Source: Promethearchaeota archaeon (GTDB lineage Archaea > Asgardarchaeota > Lokiarchaeia > Sigyniarchaeales > SOKP01). From it: DNA of 64,000 nt. The notes under the pieces were generated by a model. The model was not told the origin of the DNA. It ran no database searches and saw only the letters and a list, made by a program, of their open reading frames with translations. Positions 53,247-62,339 of this stretch are shown here, piece after piece. The position numbers and the translations under genes are program-made. Positions within the stretch are counted from its first letter, which is position 1. Each line of letters begins with the position of its first letter. The stretch lies in the NCBI GenBank assembly GCA_019058295.1, contig JAHPZI010000028.1, forward strand, positions 124,001 through 188,000, given 5' to 3'.

Positions 53247-53807
53247 ATGCCAATTCTGCCAGAACTAAAGAGATTAAAAGATTTAAGAAAAGATTTACAT
53301 ATAAGCCAAAAATATATTGAGAAGAATCTAAATATACCTCAAGCAACTATATCCAGAATTGAAAATGGCATCGGTAATCCTTCATATATTACGGTAAAAA
53401 ATATCTTTAATTTCCTGGAAAATGAAAAGTTGAGAAGGGAAAAGTCCGACAAAAAAGTAAAAGACATAATGACTGACAAAATAATATGGGTTGAACCAAA
53501 AACAACAGTTAAAGATACAGTTGAGTTAATGACAAGACATAACGTGTCCCAAATACCTATTTTAGAAGACAATAAAAATATTGGAAGCATAACTGCAAAA
53601 AAAATTCAAAAAGAAATTATAGATAATCCAATATTAATTAATGCTGAAATCACAATAATTATGGAATTACCCTTTCCGGAAATCGAACTAAGCTGGGATA
53701 TTAAAGCAATTTCAAACTTACTGATTATTTATCCAGCGGTATTGGTAAAAAAAAATAATAATTATGTTGGAATAATTACAGATGCCGACTTATTGAAAAT
53801 ATCTTAA
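53247..53807 (+). CDS. XRE-family regulator with CBS pair
   Basis: 186 residues. Helix-turn-helix at about 8-55 (L-R-K-D-L-H-I-S-Q-K-Y-I-E, A-T-I-S-R-I-E-N-G-I-G-N-P-S) joined to two CBS motifs (about 65-118 and 120-186). CBS pairs bind AMP, ATP or S-adenosyl compounds, so it can switch with a nucleotide or SAM signal. Lies back-to-back with the homocysteine genes, 114 bases apart, and very likely controls them (inference). Confidence 0.85.
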   Translation: MPILPELKRLKDLRKDLHISQKYIEKNLNIPQATISRIENGIGNPSYITVKNIFNFLENEKLRREKSDKKVKDIMTDKIIWVEPKTTVKDTVELMTRHNVSQIPILEDNKNIGSITAKKIQKEIIDNPILINAEITIIMELPFPEIELSWDIKAISNLLIIYPAVLVKKNNNYVGIITDADLLKIS

Positions 53808-53979
53808 AAAATTTGATTGTTAAACCTCTTTTTTTGCCTTTCTTTTTTTAAAATCGTCTGGATTTCCTCCTGCCTCTAAATATCCAGCATATATCTATAG
53901 TTTTAATAAGCCTAACCTTTGAAAAAAAAAGTATTAATAAAAAAAAATTTAAATTTTAAAAATTTCCTTCTACATTTAT

Positions 53980-54462
53980 TTAACTTGAAAGAGCTCCTCC
54001 AATTAAGGCTAAAAGCCCACCAAGAATACAGAGATAGAATCCAACGAATGGTACCAAATATCCTGCTGACGCTGCAGCGGTCACCCAAGATGGAACCATA
54101 AAACCCCCATAAACGCCACCAATATAAATTCCCATGCCAAGTATCCCAAAAAGTCCACCAATAAGAGCCGCCTTTGAGTCGCTACCCGACAAAACAAAAG
54201 CAAGAATCGCACCCACAATGATTACTGCCATGCAAATCCCTCCGAGCATATCCAAATCGAAGTTTGACGATGTCATAGAAGCGGTTTGACCTCCATATGA
54301 AGCTGAAGCTACCGCATATGCAAAACCAAACATCCAATAGTACACTGATGCACTAAAACTTACACCATATCCCGAACCAGATATATTGAAAAATAACACT
54401 GGTAAAAACACGGAAATAATCATTAGGGCTCCACCTACTATACATAATGCCTTTTTTGCCAT
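53980..54462 (-). CDS. four-helix membrane protein, Gly/Ala-rich
   Basis: 160 residues with about four membrane helices (6-30, 40-60, 75-98 and 105-155) and many Gly, Ala and Ser, suggesting tightly packed helices. No family identified; its base composition (G/C higher than neighbours in helices) mostly reflects the amino acids. Confidence 0.6.
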   Translation of the reverse strand: MAKKALCIVGGALMIISVFLPVLFFNISGSGYGVSFSASVYYWMFGFAYAVASASYGGQTASMTSSNFDLDMLGGICMAVIIVGAILAFVLSGSDSKAALIGGLFGILGMGIYIGGVYGGFMVPSWVTAAASAGYLVPFVGFYLCILGGLLALIGGALSS

Positions 54463-54667
54463 ATTATTTCACATTTACATTTTTAATTGATTTTTGATGT
54501 ATAAATATTGAAATTTAAATAGGATTTCAATAATAAATACTGACTTTTTTATTATTTAAACTTTATACATTATTTTTGCCTTATTAAAAGAAAAAACTAG
54601 TGCTTAATTATAATTAGGTTCATTCAAATCTAAAAATCTTTATTACAAAATAGAAATTTAAATAGGT

Positions 54668-55597
54668 GTGTCTAAAGAGAAAACAGATAATACTTCTGAT
54701 TCAACTAGTAGGATAATTGCAATTATTTTTTTAATACTTACTACAATACTTTGGGGCACTACTTTTATTATTACGAAAACTATGATTCAAGAAATACCCA
54801 TATTTATATATCTTGGCTTGAGGTTTCTTATTGCTCTCATTGGTTTTGCTCCCTTTTTTTATCGCTTGAAGGAAATAAATAAAAATATTGTTATTTATGG
54901 AAGTGTTGCTGGATTATTATATTTTCTGGCAATAGTTTTTCAAACGTATGGACTTCAAACAACATCAGCTGGAAAGGCAGGTTTTATTACTGGTTTAGCC
55001 TCTGTTATGGTACCATTTATCGTATGGATATTGTATAACAAACCATTAGATAAGAAAATATGGTTTGCAGTCGTTTTGTCAATAATTGGTATGGCATTTT
55101 TAATGTTGGAAGGAGAAAGTGGAATTATAATTGGTGATATTCTTGTTCTAATCTGTGCTTTTTTTTGCGCTCTTTTCATCATAATGAATGATAAATATGT
55201 AAGAATTGTTGATGTATATTTATATTCAATAGTCCAGTTGATTGTTATCACAATGCTCTGCTTTTCATTTTCCTTTCTAATAAATGAGGATTATGATTTA
55301 GCATCAGCAAATATTGGTTTTTGGCTAATTATGATTTATATGGGGCTCATCGTTACAACACTTACTTTCTTTTTTCAAAATTGGAGCCAAAAATATATAG
55401 AACCTAGCAAAACAGCTATTATTTTTACACTTGAACCTGTGTTCGCAGTGTTATTTGCAAGCTGGATTATAGGAAGCGAAGTTTTATCTTGGTTAGGATG
55501 GCTTGGATGTGGTTTGATTTTTATAGCAATTCTAATAACTGTTATAAAATCAGGAGAGAGATTTGAAATTTCTGAGGGAACAGATGAACCTATATAA
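54668..55597 (+). CDS. DMT-superfamily EamA transporter
   Basis: 309 residues with ten membrane helices and two EamA halves (first W-G-T-T-F-I-I-T-K near 28-36, second after about 160). These transporters export amino acids or metabolites. GTG start preceded by AGGTGT. Substrate unknown. Confidence 0.85.
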   Translation: MSKEKTDNTSDSTSRIIAIIFLILTTILWGTTFIITKTMIQEIPIFIYLGLRFLIALIGFAPFFYRLKEINKNIVIYGSVAGLLYFLAIVFQTYGLQTTSAGKAGFITGLASVMVPFIVWILYNKPLDKKIWFAVVLSIIGMAFLMLEGESGIIIGDILVLICAFFCALFIIMNDKYVRIVDVYLYSIVQLIVITMLCFSFSFLINEDYDLASANIGFWLIMIYMGLIVTTLTFFFQNWSQKYIEPSKTAIIFTLEPVFAVLFASWIIGSEVLSWLGWLGCGLIFIAILITVIKSGERFEISEGTDEPI

Positions 55598-55770
55598 TAA
55601 TTATTGAATATTTAGAAAAAATAAGTATTTTCGCTCTTCATACTTATAACACACGAAATAATAAGCTTAAAATAATCACATTTAAATACTTGAAGAACTA
55701 TACCTATATTAAAGAATATTAATAATATTAATACGATTATTTGTATGTAAAAAAAAACTGTGATTTTATT

Positions 55771-55899
55771 ATGTGTTATTATGGTAATTATTGTAGAAAG
55801 GAAGATTTATTGAAAAGTAAGGTATCAGAATCATCAGAATTAGAATTAGAAGAAATTAAGTTAGAAGAAATAATCCCTGAATTTGAAAAAGCTAATTAA
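55771..55899 (+). CDS. small acidic ORF with Cys-Tyr-rich head
   Basis: 42 codons from ATG to TAA: M-C-Y-Y-G-N-Y-C then an acidic, Leu/Glu-rich tail. No other coding is seen in the 466-base gap 55598-56063; the ORF lies roughly in its middle. CxxxxxC could bind metal. No clear ribosome site. May be a real small protein, or chance. Confidence 0.35.
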   Translation: MCYYGNYCRKEDLLKSKVSESSELELEEIKLEEIIPEFEKAN

Positions 55900-56063
55900 G
55901 GAAAATTCTAATAATTTCTTTTTTTTTTAATCATCTCAGTTCTATTTATCGATTTTAGCAAGTTATTTAAGGAATTTTATAAAATAAGTCATTATTTATA
56001 AACCTAAGAAATAAAATTTACATAAAACATAAAAATTTATAAAAATAAAAAAAGTGTGAACGA

Positions 56064-56261
56064 ATGCCAGGAAAAGAAATTGGAATTGTTGGTGTAATTT
56101 TAGGTCTGATTATGAACATAATTTCAATAATTATTATAGTTTTAACCAATGAAGGCGGAATAAGTCCTATTTATATCGTTGTTCTAATTACCCTTATCTT
56201 AAATATTATCCTAATAATCGGTTTTGTCATACTGATACTCGCTGCGACAAGGGGTACATAG
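56064..56261 (+). CDS. small two-helix membrane protein
   Basis: 65 residues, two hydrophobic helices (about 6-27 and 36-58), short polar loop. ATG start. Function unknown. Confidence 0.5.
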   Translation: MPGKEIGIVGVILGLIMNIISIIIIVLTNEGGISPIYIVVLITLILNIILIIGFVILILAATRGT

Positions 56262-56460
56262 AAGTAAAAAATTCAAATTAAGCTAAAAATCTAATTTTTT
56301 TTTTATTAAATCGATTTTATTTATCTAAATTACAAACTTTAGCTAATTACTTAAATTTATATGTTTCTTTTTTTTTAATATTAGTAAGATATATTTTTTA
56401 CTAAATAGATATATATTTTAGTAAATAAATCGTATCTAAGTAAGAAGATAAAACAGGAAA

Positions 56461-56661
56461 TTGAAACAAAATCAACTCGGGAAGAAAGAGATGACAGAAC
56501 AAAAATTAAAAACAAAGTCAAAAGGCTATATCTGTGAAAAGTGCGGTAATATTATGTTCCCGAGAGTGCTTGCTGTTAAAAAATCTAAGAACTTTAATTT
56601 TATAAAAATAATTCAATGTAATGTATGTCGTCATTATGTTGAATTAAAAAAAAAACCATAG
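56461..56661 (+). CDS. small zinc-ribbon protein
   Basis: 66 residues from a TTG; an ATG at 56491 gives 56. C-E-K-C-G and C-N-V-C-R (CxxC pairs about 26 residues apart) make one zinc ribbon, flanked by Lys-rich ends, so nucleic acid binding is plausible. No TATA box or partner gene is evident. Confidence 0.6.
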   Translation: MKQNQLGKKEMTEQKLKTKSKGYICEKCGNIMFPRVLAVKKSKNFNFIKIIQCNVCRHYVELKKKP

Positions 56662-56843
56662 ACTTAACGATATCGATAAGCCAAGCTTTTTATATTTACA
56701 CTTTTCTTAAGATTTAATTAGAACTTTCAATCCAAATAGAATAAGTGAATTACATAAAAGGGATTTTTACAAAAACATTAAATATTAATCTATAGATTTT
56801 TTATTTAATCAGATAATTCTTAAAAAAAAATAAAATCAGATCA

Positions 56844-58616
56844 ATGGCTAAAAAGGATTCGAAATCTAAAATGGAAACATCTCCCGTAGAAATTTTGAAG
56901 AAAGAACATGAAAGCTTAATTAAAGCGAAATCTGAAGCTCTAAGCATGCGATTAGAGGAGTTATCTAAAAATAAGAGAATTGAAATAGATGAAATTAAAA
57001 GCCAAATTAGTGCACACGAAAAAGAAATAACTAAGATCGAAGAAAAATTCGCAAAGGAAGAAGCTTCAGTAGAAAAAGACGTTGATGATGAATTTGCTCC
57101 TCAAATAAAGAAAATTACATCAGAATTAGAGATTAAACAGAAGAAATTAGATGAGGCAATTAAAAAGGAAGAAGAACTAACCGTAAAAAAGAAAGCCTTA
57201 ATTGATACTATTAAAAATTTAAAAAAAACCCAAAAATTAGCAATATCTTTAGCAGAAAAATCTAAAGTTCTAAGTACGCAATTAAAAAGCCTTCCAGAAA
57301 AAGAAGAATCCTTGGAGGAAAAAACTACTTCGAAGTTAGGAATTGATAATGAATTTGACACCCAAATAAAGGATATTGACGCTAAATTAAGCGCTGAAGA
57401 GCAGAATTTAGAAGCTATTATCAAAGATATTGACGATTGGACCGTAAAAAAAAATGAATTAAAGGATATAGTAAAAAATTTGAAGAGAGAGAATGGGATC
57501 TTAGAAAAAGCGAGATCTAAAATTCTAAATCCTCGATTAGATGAATTATCTAAAAATAAGAAAAATGAAATAAACGAAATTAGGAAAAATATTAGTGCGA
57601 ACGAGAAAGAAATAACAAAGGTCGAACAAAATTTTGCAAAGAAAGAAGCTTCTTTAGCAAAAGAAGTTGATAATGAATTTGATCCTCAAATAGCTAAAGC
57701 TTTATCAAAATTACAGAAGAAATTAGAAGAAACAATCAAAAAGGTTGATGTAACGCCCGTAAAAAAGGAAGAATTAGTAAGAAAACCAAAAATCGAAGTA
57801 AAACCTAAAAAGGAGATCGCTCCTGAAGAACTTAGAATATGCCCCGCATGTGGGCGAGATACTAAAATTTCTCATAAATTCTGTAAATTTTGCGGTATAA
57901 GCTTTAATCGTATTGATGCTGTTATGACAAAATTATCTGACGCAGAAAAGAAAGAATTAGAGTCAGTTCTTAAAAAAGAGAAAAAGGAGAGAATATGTCC
58001 CGCATGTGGGCGAAAAATTAAACTAGGTATGAAATTCTGTAAATTTTGCGGCGTAGAAATTAGTCGTATTGAAGCAATATTGACAAAAGCAACTAAATCA
58101 GAGGCTAAAGAATTAGGAGCAGTACCTAAAAAGGATTTGAAACCTAAAAAAGTAGTCGCTCCCAAAAAGCAAAAAGCAGGTGTAATAGCAGCCGCTGATA
58201 CGGTAGGGCTATCCGAAACAGAAAAGAAAGAATTGGAAAGAACAGAATCTGAGATGGATATAAAAAAGAAAGAAGTTAAATGTATTGTACATAGAGGGCC
58301 TATCGTTGGAAGTATATATCTCTGTCCAAACTGCATGACCTATTATTGCGTAAAATGCGCTAAAGCATTGAAAGAAAAAGGTGAAGCCTGTTGGTCTTGT
58401 GGAGAAAAGATTGAAATTGCCGTATCTGAATCAGAAATTAAACAAAGAATTAAAGATTATGAGACCAGATTAGATTCTCTTAAAATAACTGTAAAAAATC
58501 TTGATGAAAGTTTCTTCACCGGTGCCATTGGTAAAGAAGAATATATAAAAATGAAAGATTCTCTGACAGAAAAAATAGGGGTTCTATTAAGAGAAATTAA
58601 TAATTATAAAAGTTAG
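56844..58616 (+). CDS. coiled-coil protein with zinc ribbons and a RING-like zinc finger
   Basis: 590 residues. Long coiled coil (about 15-325) with two similar blocks (L-E-E-L-S-K-N-K and L-D-E-L-S-K-N-K), two near-identical zinc ribbons (C-P-A-C-G-x9-12-F-C-K-F-C-G, about 333-355 and 385-405), then a finger at about 480-520 (C-I-V-H, C-P-N-C, Y-C-V-K-C, C-W-S-C). That Cys/His order resembles RING/B-box folds. A helical tail ends it. It lies 194 bases before the Ub-like gene on the same strand, so a role as ligase or adaptor in that system is an attractive inference, not shown. Confidence 0.72.
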   Translation: MAKKDSKSKMETSPVEILKKEHESLIKAKSEALSMRLEELSKNKRIEIDEIKSQISAHEKEITKIEEKFAKEEASVEKDVDDEFAPQIKKITSELEIKQKKLDEAIKKEEELTVKKKALIDTIKNLKKTQKLAISLAEKSKVLSTQLKSLPEKEESLEEKTTSKLGIDNEFDTQIKDIDAKLSAEEQNLEAIIKDIDDWTVKKNELKDIVKNLKRENGILEKARSKILNPRLDELSKNKKNEINEIRKNISANEKEITKVEQNFAKKEASLAKEVDNEFDPQIAKALSKLQKKLEETIKKVDVTPVKKEELVRKPKIEVKPKKEIAPEELRICPACGRDTKISHKFCKFCGISFNRIDAVMTKLSDAEKKELESVLKKEKKERICPACGRKIKLGMKFCKFCGVEISRIEAILTKATKSEAKELGAVPKKDLKPKKVVAPKKQKAGVIAAADTVGLSETEKKELERTESEMDIKKKEVKCIVHRGPIVGSIYLCPNCMTYYCVKCAKALKEKGEACWSCGEKIEIAVSESEIKQRIKDYETRLDSLKITVKNLDESFFTGAIGKEEYIKMKDSLTEKIGVLLREINNYKS

Positions 58617-58809
58617 TTATTCCTTCATCTAAATTTTTAAAATTAACTATATAAATAATTTAAATTTGACTCAATTCAAGGCAAATTAGAATTATATTTT
58701 AAAACACTAAAATAAATCCATTAATAAATTATATAATATATTAATATACTGAAAATCAAATATAATATATCGAATTTTAATATTAAAAATAAAAAGGAAT
58801 AAATGTATT

Positions 58810-59067
58810 ATGAGAATCTCTGTGGAAGATAGTCGGACAGGCAAGCTGATTAAGCTCGATGTAAAAGAACATCATCAGATTGAACGAATTGTAGACATTA
58901 TCGTCAAACATATGGGGATTATTAGCACAGAACAACGCTCATATACTTTAGTTTTGAACGATCAGGAATTGCCTACAACCATAACAATAGAAGATGCTAT
59001 ACACAAATATGGCTTAAAGGAAAATGACAAATTAGCCTTATGGGCTAGAGTAGTTGGGGGCTTTTAA
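58810..59067 (+). CDS. ubiquitin-like modifier precursor
   Basis: 85 residues with the beta-grasp spacing (R-I-S-V-E-D strand, T-I-T-I-E-D-A-I-H late helix/strand) and a C-terminus V-V-G-G-F. Gly83-Gly84 is followed by a single Phe, so the mature tail needs removal of one residue, the expected job of the JAMM protein at 60613. Acts as a covalent protein tag or sulfur carrier. Its stop overlaps the convergent E2 gene's stop (TTAA at 59064-59067). Confidence 0.88.
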   Translation: MRISVEDSRTGKLIKLDVKEHHQIERIVDIIVKHMGIISTEQRSYTLVLNDQELPTTITIEDAIHKYGLKENDKLALWARVVGGF

Positions 59068-59627
59068 TCGTCGATTATAACAATATCGTCATCTGCCTCT
59101 TCTGCTTCTGCTTTTTCAAAATCATACTTTTCTTTAAGATCTGCCATCGTATTATGTTTGAAAAATTCAGTAGCCTCTAAACAAATAGGATAATTTAAAG
59201 GATCATCTGGATTTGGATTTTCTACGAGTAGTTTTAGTGCTTTTACAGTGGTATCCATATCAGATAAGAGAGACCATTTCTTTAAGACATTAAGGCAAAT
59301 GTATCCCGTTCCAGTTTCTCCAGAACCTAATTCGACCGGATGGATATTTGGGTGGAATATAGGGGAATACCAAGCAAAATCTATGCCTCCTGGATAGGGG
59401 AAGTTTCGATTAAGCTTCAGCATAATTTTATGATTCTTTTGAGGGATTAATTCCAAGCTTTGCGATCCCTCCTTTAAAACAAAGCCTAACGATTTTATAT
59501 TTACAATTAATTCAACTGAGTTTTCCTTGCGAATTATACTATTATCCTCAAGAACGTTTAAACGTTTTAAAGACTCCAATTCATTTTCGATACGGTCTTT
59601 CCAAATTTCAAGTGGAAGCTCTGGCAT
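59064..59627 (-). CDS. E2 ubiquitin-conjugating enzyme-like protein
   Basis: 187 residues of the UBC fold. H-P-N at 92-94 and the catalytic region G-Y-I-C-L-N-V-L-K-K-W-S with Cys111, exactly as in eukaryotic E2s; P-D-D-P-L-N near 138 also matches. It would take the Ub-like tag from E1 to targets. The last 20 residues are acidic. Last gene of the minus-strand operon with E1, JAMM and longin-GTPase. Confidence 0.9.
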   Translation of the reverse strand: MPELPLEIWKDRIENELESLKRLNVLEDNSIIRKENSVELIVNIKSLGFVLKEGSQSLELIPQKNHKIMLKLNRNFPYPGGIDFAWYSPIFHPNIHPVELGSGETGTGYICLNVLKKWSLLSDMDTTVKALKLLVENPNPDDPLNYPICLEATEFFKHNTMADLKEKYDFEKAEAEEADDDIVIIDD

Positions 59628-59706
59628 TTCTAAACCCGTTTATTTAATTATAAATTTTATATACCAATACTAATATTTATAACTTTGTTCATAACCATAT
59701 AAGAAT

Positions 59707-60588
59707 TTATTTTTTATTAAAACTGCAGATCCAACACTTAGGATCTTTTCTTTTTTCTATTATATCAAATTTATTTGTGAGCCCATTGTAATTTAGTTGT
59801 TTATTTATAAGAGGTTCTCCTATATTTGGATGCCATTTTCCATGTTCTTTGAAATAATCTATTCCTAAGACAAATTTTAATACCTGTTGTGTTTGAATTC
59901 CACCAATTATAGCGGTAGTAGTAATTATTGTTGCCATTTTTCCCATTGACTCACCATTTTCGGATTTTATTTCTTGTCCAGTACAGGAAAACTTTTTCCA
60001 CATCAAATTTAAATCAGCACTAGTTATTCCACATTGTAAACAAGCTGCATTTTCAACTCCTGAATATACAGCTTGTACAGAACCAAAAAACTCATCGATA
60101 CCACTGTCAATAAAAGGAATACCATAATAATAGGCATAATTATTTGCTTGAAGTCGGGCTTCGATATTATCGAGACATGAACAGACAACATCAGACTGTT
60201 TATAAAGATTTTTATCAATATCATTTAAATCCTGCTTTAATGCAACAATTTCTACCTCTGAATTTAAATTTTCGCAGGCTTCTTTAACAACATCAACTTT
60301 ATATTTATTTTCAATTGTACATTCCATGTTAAATAATACACACCGATTAAGATTTGATTTTTCAATAATATCATAATCGATTAAAATAATTTTTCTAATC
60401 CCAGTAAGTACTAGATTTTTAATTAATTCATTTCCAGTGGCACCAGCACCCACAACCATAATCGTTGCATTCGATATTTTATTTTGATCCCATCCAGGGA
60501 TTCGTTTTTGACGATCGTAAATATCCTCATCTATCGAATCTAATCCTAATACTTTATAATCTTTATTAATATCTTTTTTTCTAGTCAT
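59707..60588 (-). CDS. E1-like ubiquitin-activating enzyme (ThiF/MoeB/UBA fold)
   Basis: 293 residues. ATP loop V-G-A-G-A-T-G-N-E-L near 46-55, D-Y-D-I-I-E-K-S-N-L-N-R near 71-82 (activating arginine), zinc cysteines 183/186 and 285/288 (C-L-Q-C, C-W-I-C), and Cys202 in F-S-C-T-G-Q at the place of the thioester cysteine. Adenylates the Gly-Gly tail, then may hold it as thioester. Single-domain E1 like archaeal and ThiF enzymes rather than the doubled eukaryotic UBA1. 24 bases after JAMM, 79 before E2. Confidence 0.9.
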   Translation of the reverse strand: MTRKKDINKDYKVLGLDSIDEDIYDRQKRIPGWDQNKISNATIMVVGAGATGNELIKNLVLTGIRKIILIDYDIIEKSNLNRCVLFNMECTIENKYKVDVVKEACENLNSEVEIVALKQDLNDIDKNLYKQSDVVCSCLDNIEARLQANNYAYYYGIPFIDSGIDEFFGSVQAVYSGVENAACLQCGITSADLNLMWKKFSCTGQEIKSENGESMGKMATIITTTAIIGGIQTQQVLKFVLGIDYFKEHGKWHPNIGEPLINKQLNYNGLTNKFDIIEKRKDPKCWICSFNKK

Positions 60589-60612
60589 TTTTGTTATGAG
60601 CCAATAAATTAT

Positions 60613-61104
60613 TCATTTTGGGGAAATAATAGCAAAACTTATTGGTTTGTATCCATTTTCAGAATTATTATCAAGACTAAAAAATTTATAATATTTTTTT
60701 ACGGGATCCACGACTAGAGCTACTTGATACGACTCAGGAAAGAAAAATCTCTGAGTTTCCACATCTGTCGAACTCAAGAAACAGCCAAAATCGGGATGTG
60801 AGTGCCACCACCCAACTATTCTTAAGTCTTCATTATTTCTTTTACTTTTTAACTTCTGAAATTTTTTTTCGTATTTACCCGCAGTTCCTTCTATTTGTGT
60901 CGTTGAATATTTATGGCTATGGACAGCACCATTAATAAAAAGTTGATTTTCAATGACAACATAAATTATATCATTCCATTTTAAAATGTTCCCAATTAAG
61001 TAGCCAAAAATTTCTAATTCGTTTTTTGTACATAATTTTTTAATGTTATTTAAAACAGCTTCTTCCATATATACAGGGAATACAAAATTTTCGTCAATTG
61101 TCAT
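60613..61104 (-). CDS. JAMM/MPN ubiquitin-like protease (Rpn11-like)
   Basis: 163 residues, a bare MPN domain. Glu31, H-S-H-P at 101-104, Ser111 and Asp114 form a complete JAMM zinc site; the segment H-S-H-P-D-F-G-C-F-L-S-S-T-D is very close to Rpn11. Expected to trim the Phe from the Ub-like precursor and to remove tags. Overlaps the longin-GTPase gene by four bases, so translation is coupled. Confidence 0.9.
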   Translation of the reverse strand: MTIDENFVFPVYMEEAVLNNIKKLCTKNELEIFGYLIGNILKWNDIIYVVIENQLFINGAVHSHKYSTTQIEGTAGKYEKKFQKLKSKRNNEDLRIVGWWHSHPDFGCFLSSTDVETQRFFFPESYQVALVVDPVKKYYKFFSLDNNSENGYKPISFAIISPK

Positions 61105-62015
61105 TTTTCATTTTGCCTTGCTTTTAATTTCTCTAAGACTGAAATCTTTAACATTTCAGTAAATATCGAATAGATTTTTTCTTTTGAGTCTTCTTTAATC
61201 GCTGAGAATCCATATGTTTTTATCTCAAAGGCTTTTTCAATTTTATCAGGTTCAAACGCAGAATCCTTTAAATCTTGAAAATTTGCTATAATATAAAAAT
61301 CGGCTTTCTTAACTAATGGTCTCAATCGGTTAAAAAGACTCCTAGTTCTACCCAAGTTACTAGCTGCTGAATTAGATACAATACAAATAATTTCGACGGT
61401 GTCTAATAATTTCCTATAAAGTTTTGATTTATTTACCAATTCTTCTAAATCTATTTCTCTTAATTTAAATTGTTTTAAATCTTCTACACCTGATACTGCT
61501 ATAAGCTTCTCAATTATTTCATTTAAATCCTCATCCAATTCAAGGACTGTCTGACCGGGGAATAAATCCATTATTGTAGACTTCCCTACGCCAATCTCAC
61601 CAATTAATAATATTTTCGGAGGTATAAATATATGTTCTTCGATGAAGTCATCAAAATTGTTGAAAGTTGAAACATTTCCGTCAAAATTTTTTAATAATTT
61701 ACTGTATCTTTTTAAAAATTCAGATTTCATTAGTTCTACTTTAGGTCTAGCCTCTTCTTCTAAGTCGTCTATATCGGTAACAACAATAAACATACAACCA
61801 AATTCATCATCATAAGAATATATAAAATTGAAGTTTCTAAAGTTTAGAGCCTTAATTTCGCCCCCTTTTATTTCTTGTGCAAAACTGCTAATTGCTGTAA
61901 GAAAACCACTAATTAAATCGTCATCAGCTTCTAAATCACTGGAGCTCTTTCCAAAAAAATTTTTAGAATAACACAAAATGCCTCCTGCCGCGATAATAAG
62001 AACCCTAGAGATCAT
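61101..62015 (-). CDS. longin-domain small-GTPase-like fusion in the ubiquitin operon
   Basis: 304 residues from ATG 62015, which has AAGGAT just before it; a GTG at 62036 is also in frame. Residues about 1-113 look like a longin domain (I-S-R-V-L-I-I-A-A-G-G-I, F-I-V-V-T-D-I). Residues about 130-304 are a P-loop NTPase of the Ras-like type: G-E-I-G-V-G-K-S-T at 139-147, A-N-F-Q-D-L-K-D in place of N-K-x-D, F-S-A-I in the S-A-K position. DxxG is not clear. First gene of the operon with JAMM, E1 and E2, where no GTPase is usual. Confidence 0.7.
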   Translation of the reverse strand: MISRVLIIAAGGILCYSKNFFGKSSSDLEADDDLISGFLTAISSFAQEIKGGEIKALNFRNFNFIYSYDDEFGCMFIVVTDIDDLEEEARPKVELMKSEFLKRYSKLLKNFDGNVSTFNNFDDFIEEHIFIPPKILLIGEIGVGKSTIMDLFPGQTVLELDEDLNEIIEKLIAVSGVEDLKQFKLREIDLEELVNKSKLYRKLLDTVEIICIVSNSAASNLGRTRSLFNRLRPLVKKADFYIIANFQDLKDSAFEPDKIEKAFEIKTYGFSAIKEDSKEKIYSIFTEMLKISVLEKLKARQNEK

Positions 62016-62339
62016 TTTTATATCCTTTTTTTCCACTTGATAATTGAATTCAATTGAATAGATTTAAAATGATAAATTTTTACTAATTTTAATCATTCAG
62101 AGATTCACGTATAATTTAATTATTTATATGTTTTTTATATTTTTTAATTTATGTTGTTTTAGATTAATTATTCCTCTTATAAAATTGAAAAAAGAATTGA
62201 CTCAGATTATCGTTTAAAAAATATTTAAATTTCCTTGCTTTTCATATCAAAAATTTATATCCAGATCACGAAAATAAATATATTATAACAAATTAAAATT
62301 AATATTAAAATAAATATAGAACTAAGAAGGCTAACCACA

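Noticed and set aside
57872-58336. Minus-strand frame opposite the coiled-coil zinc-finger gene
   Set aside because: Ser/Phe-rich antisense shadow of Lys/Glu-rich coding; no domain.
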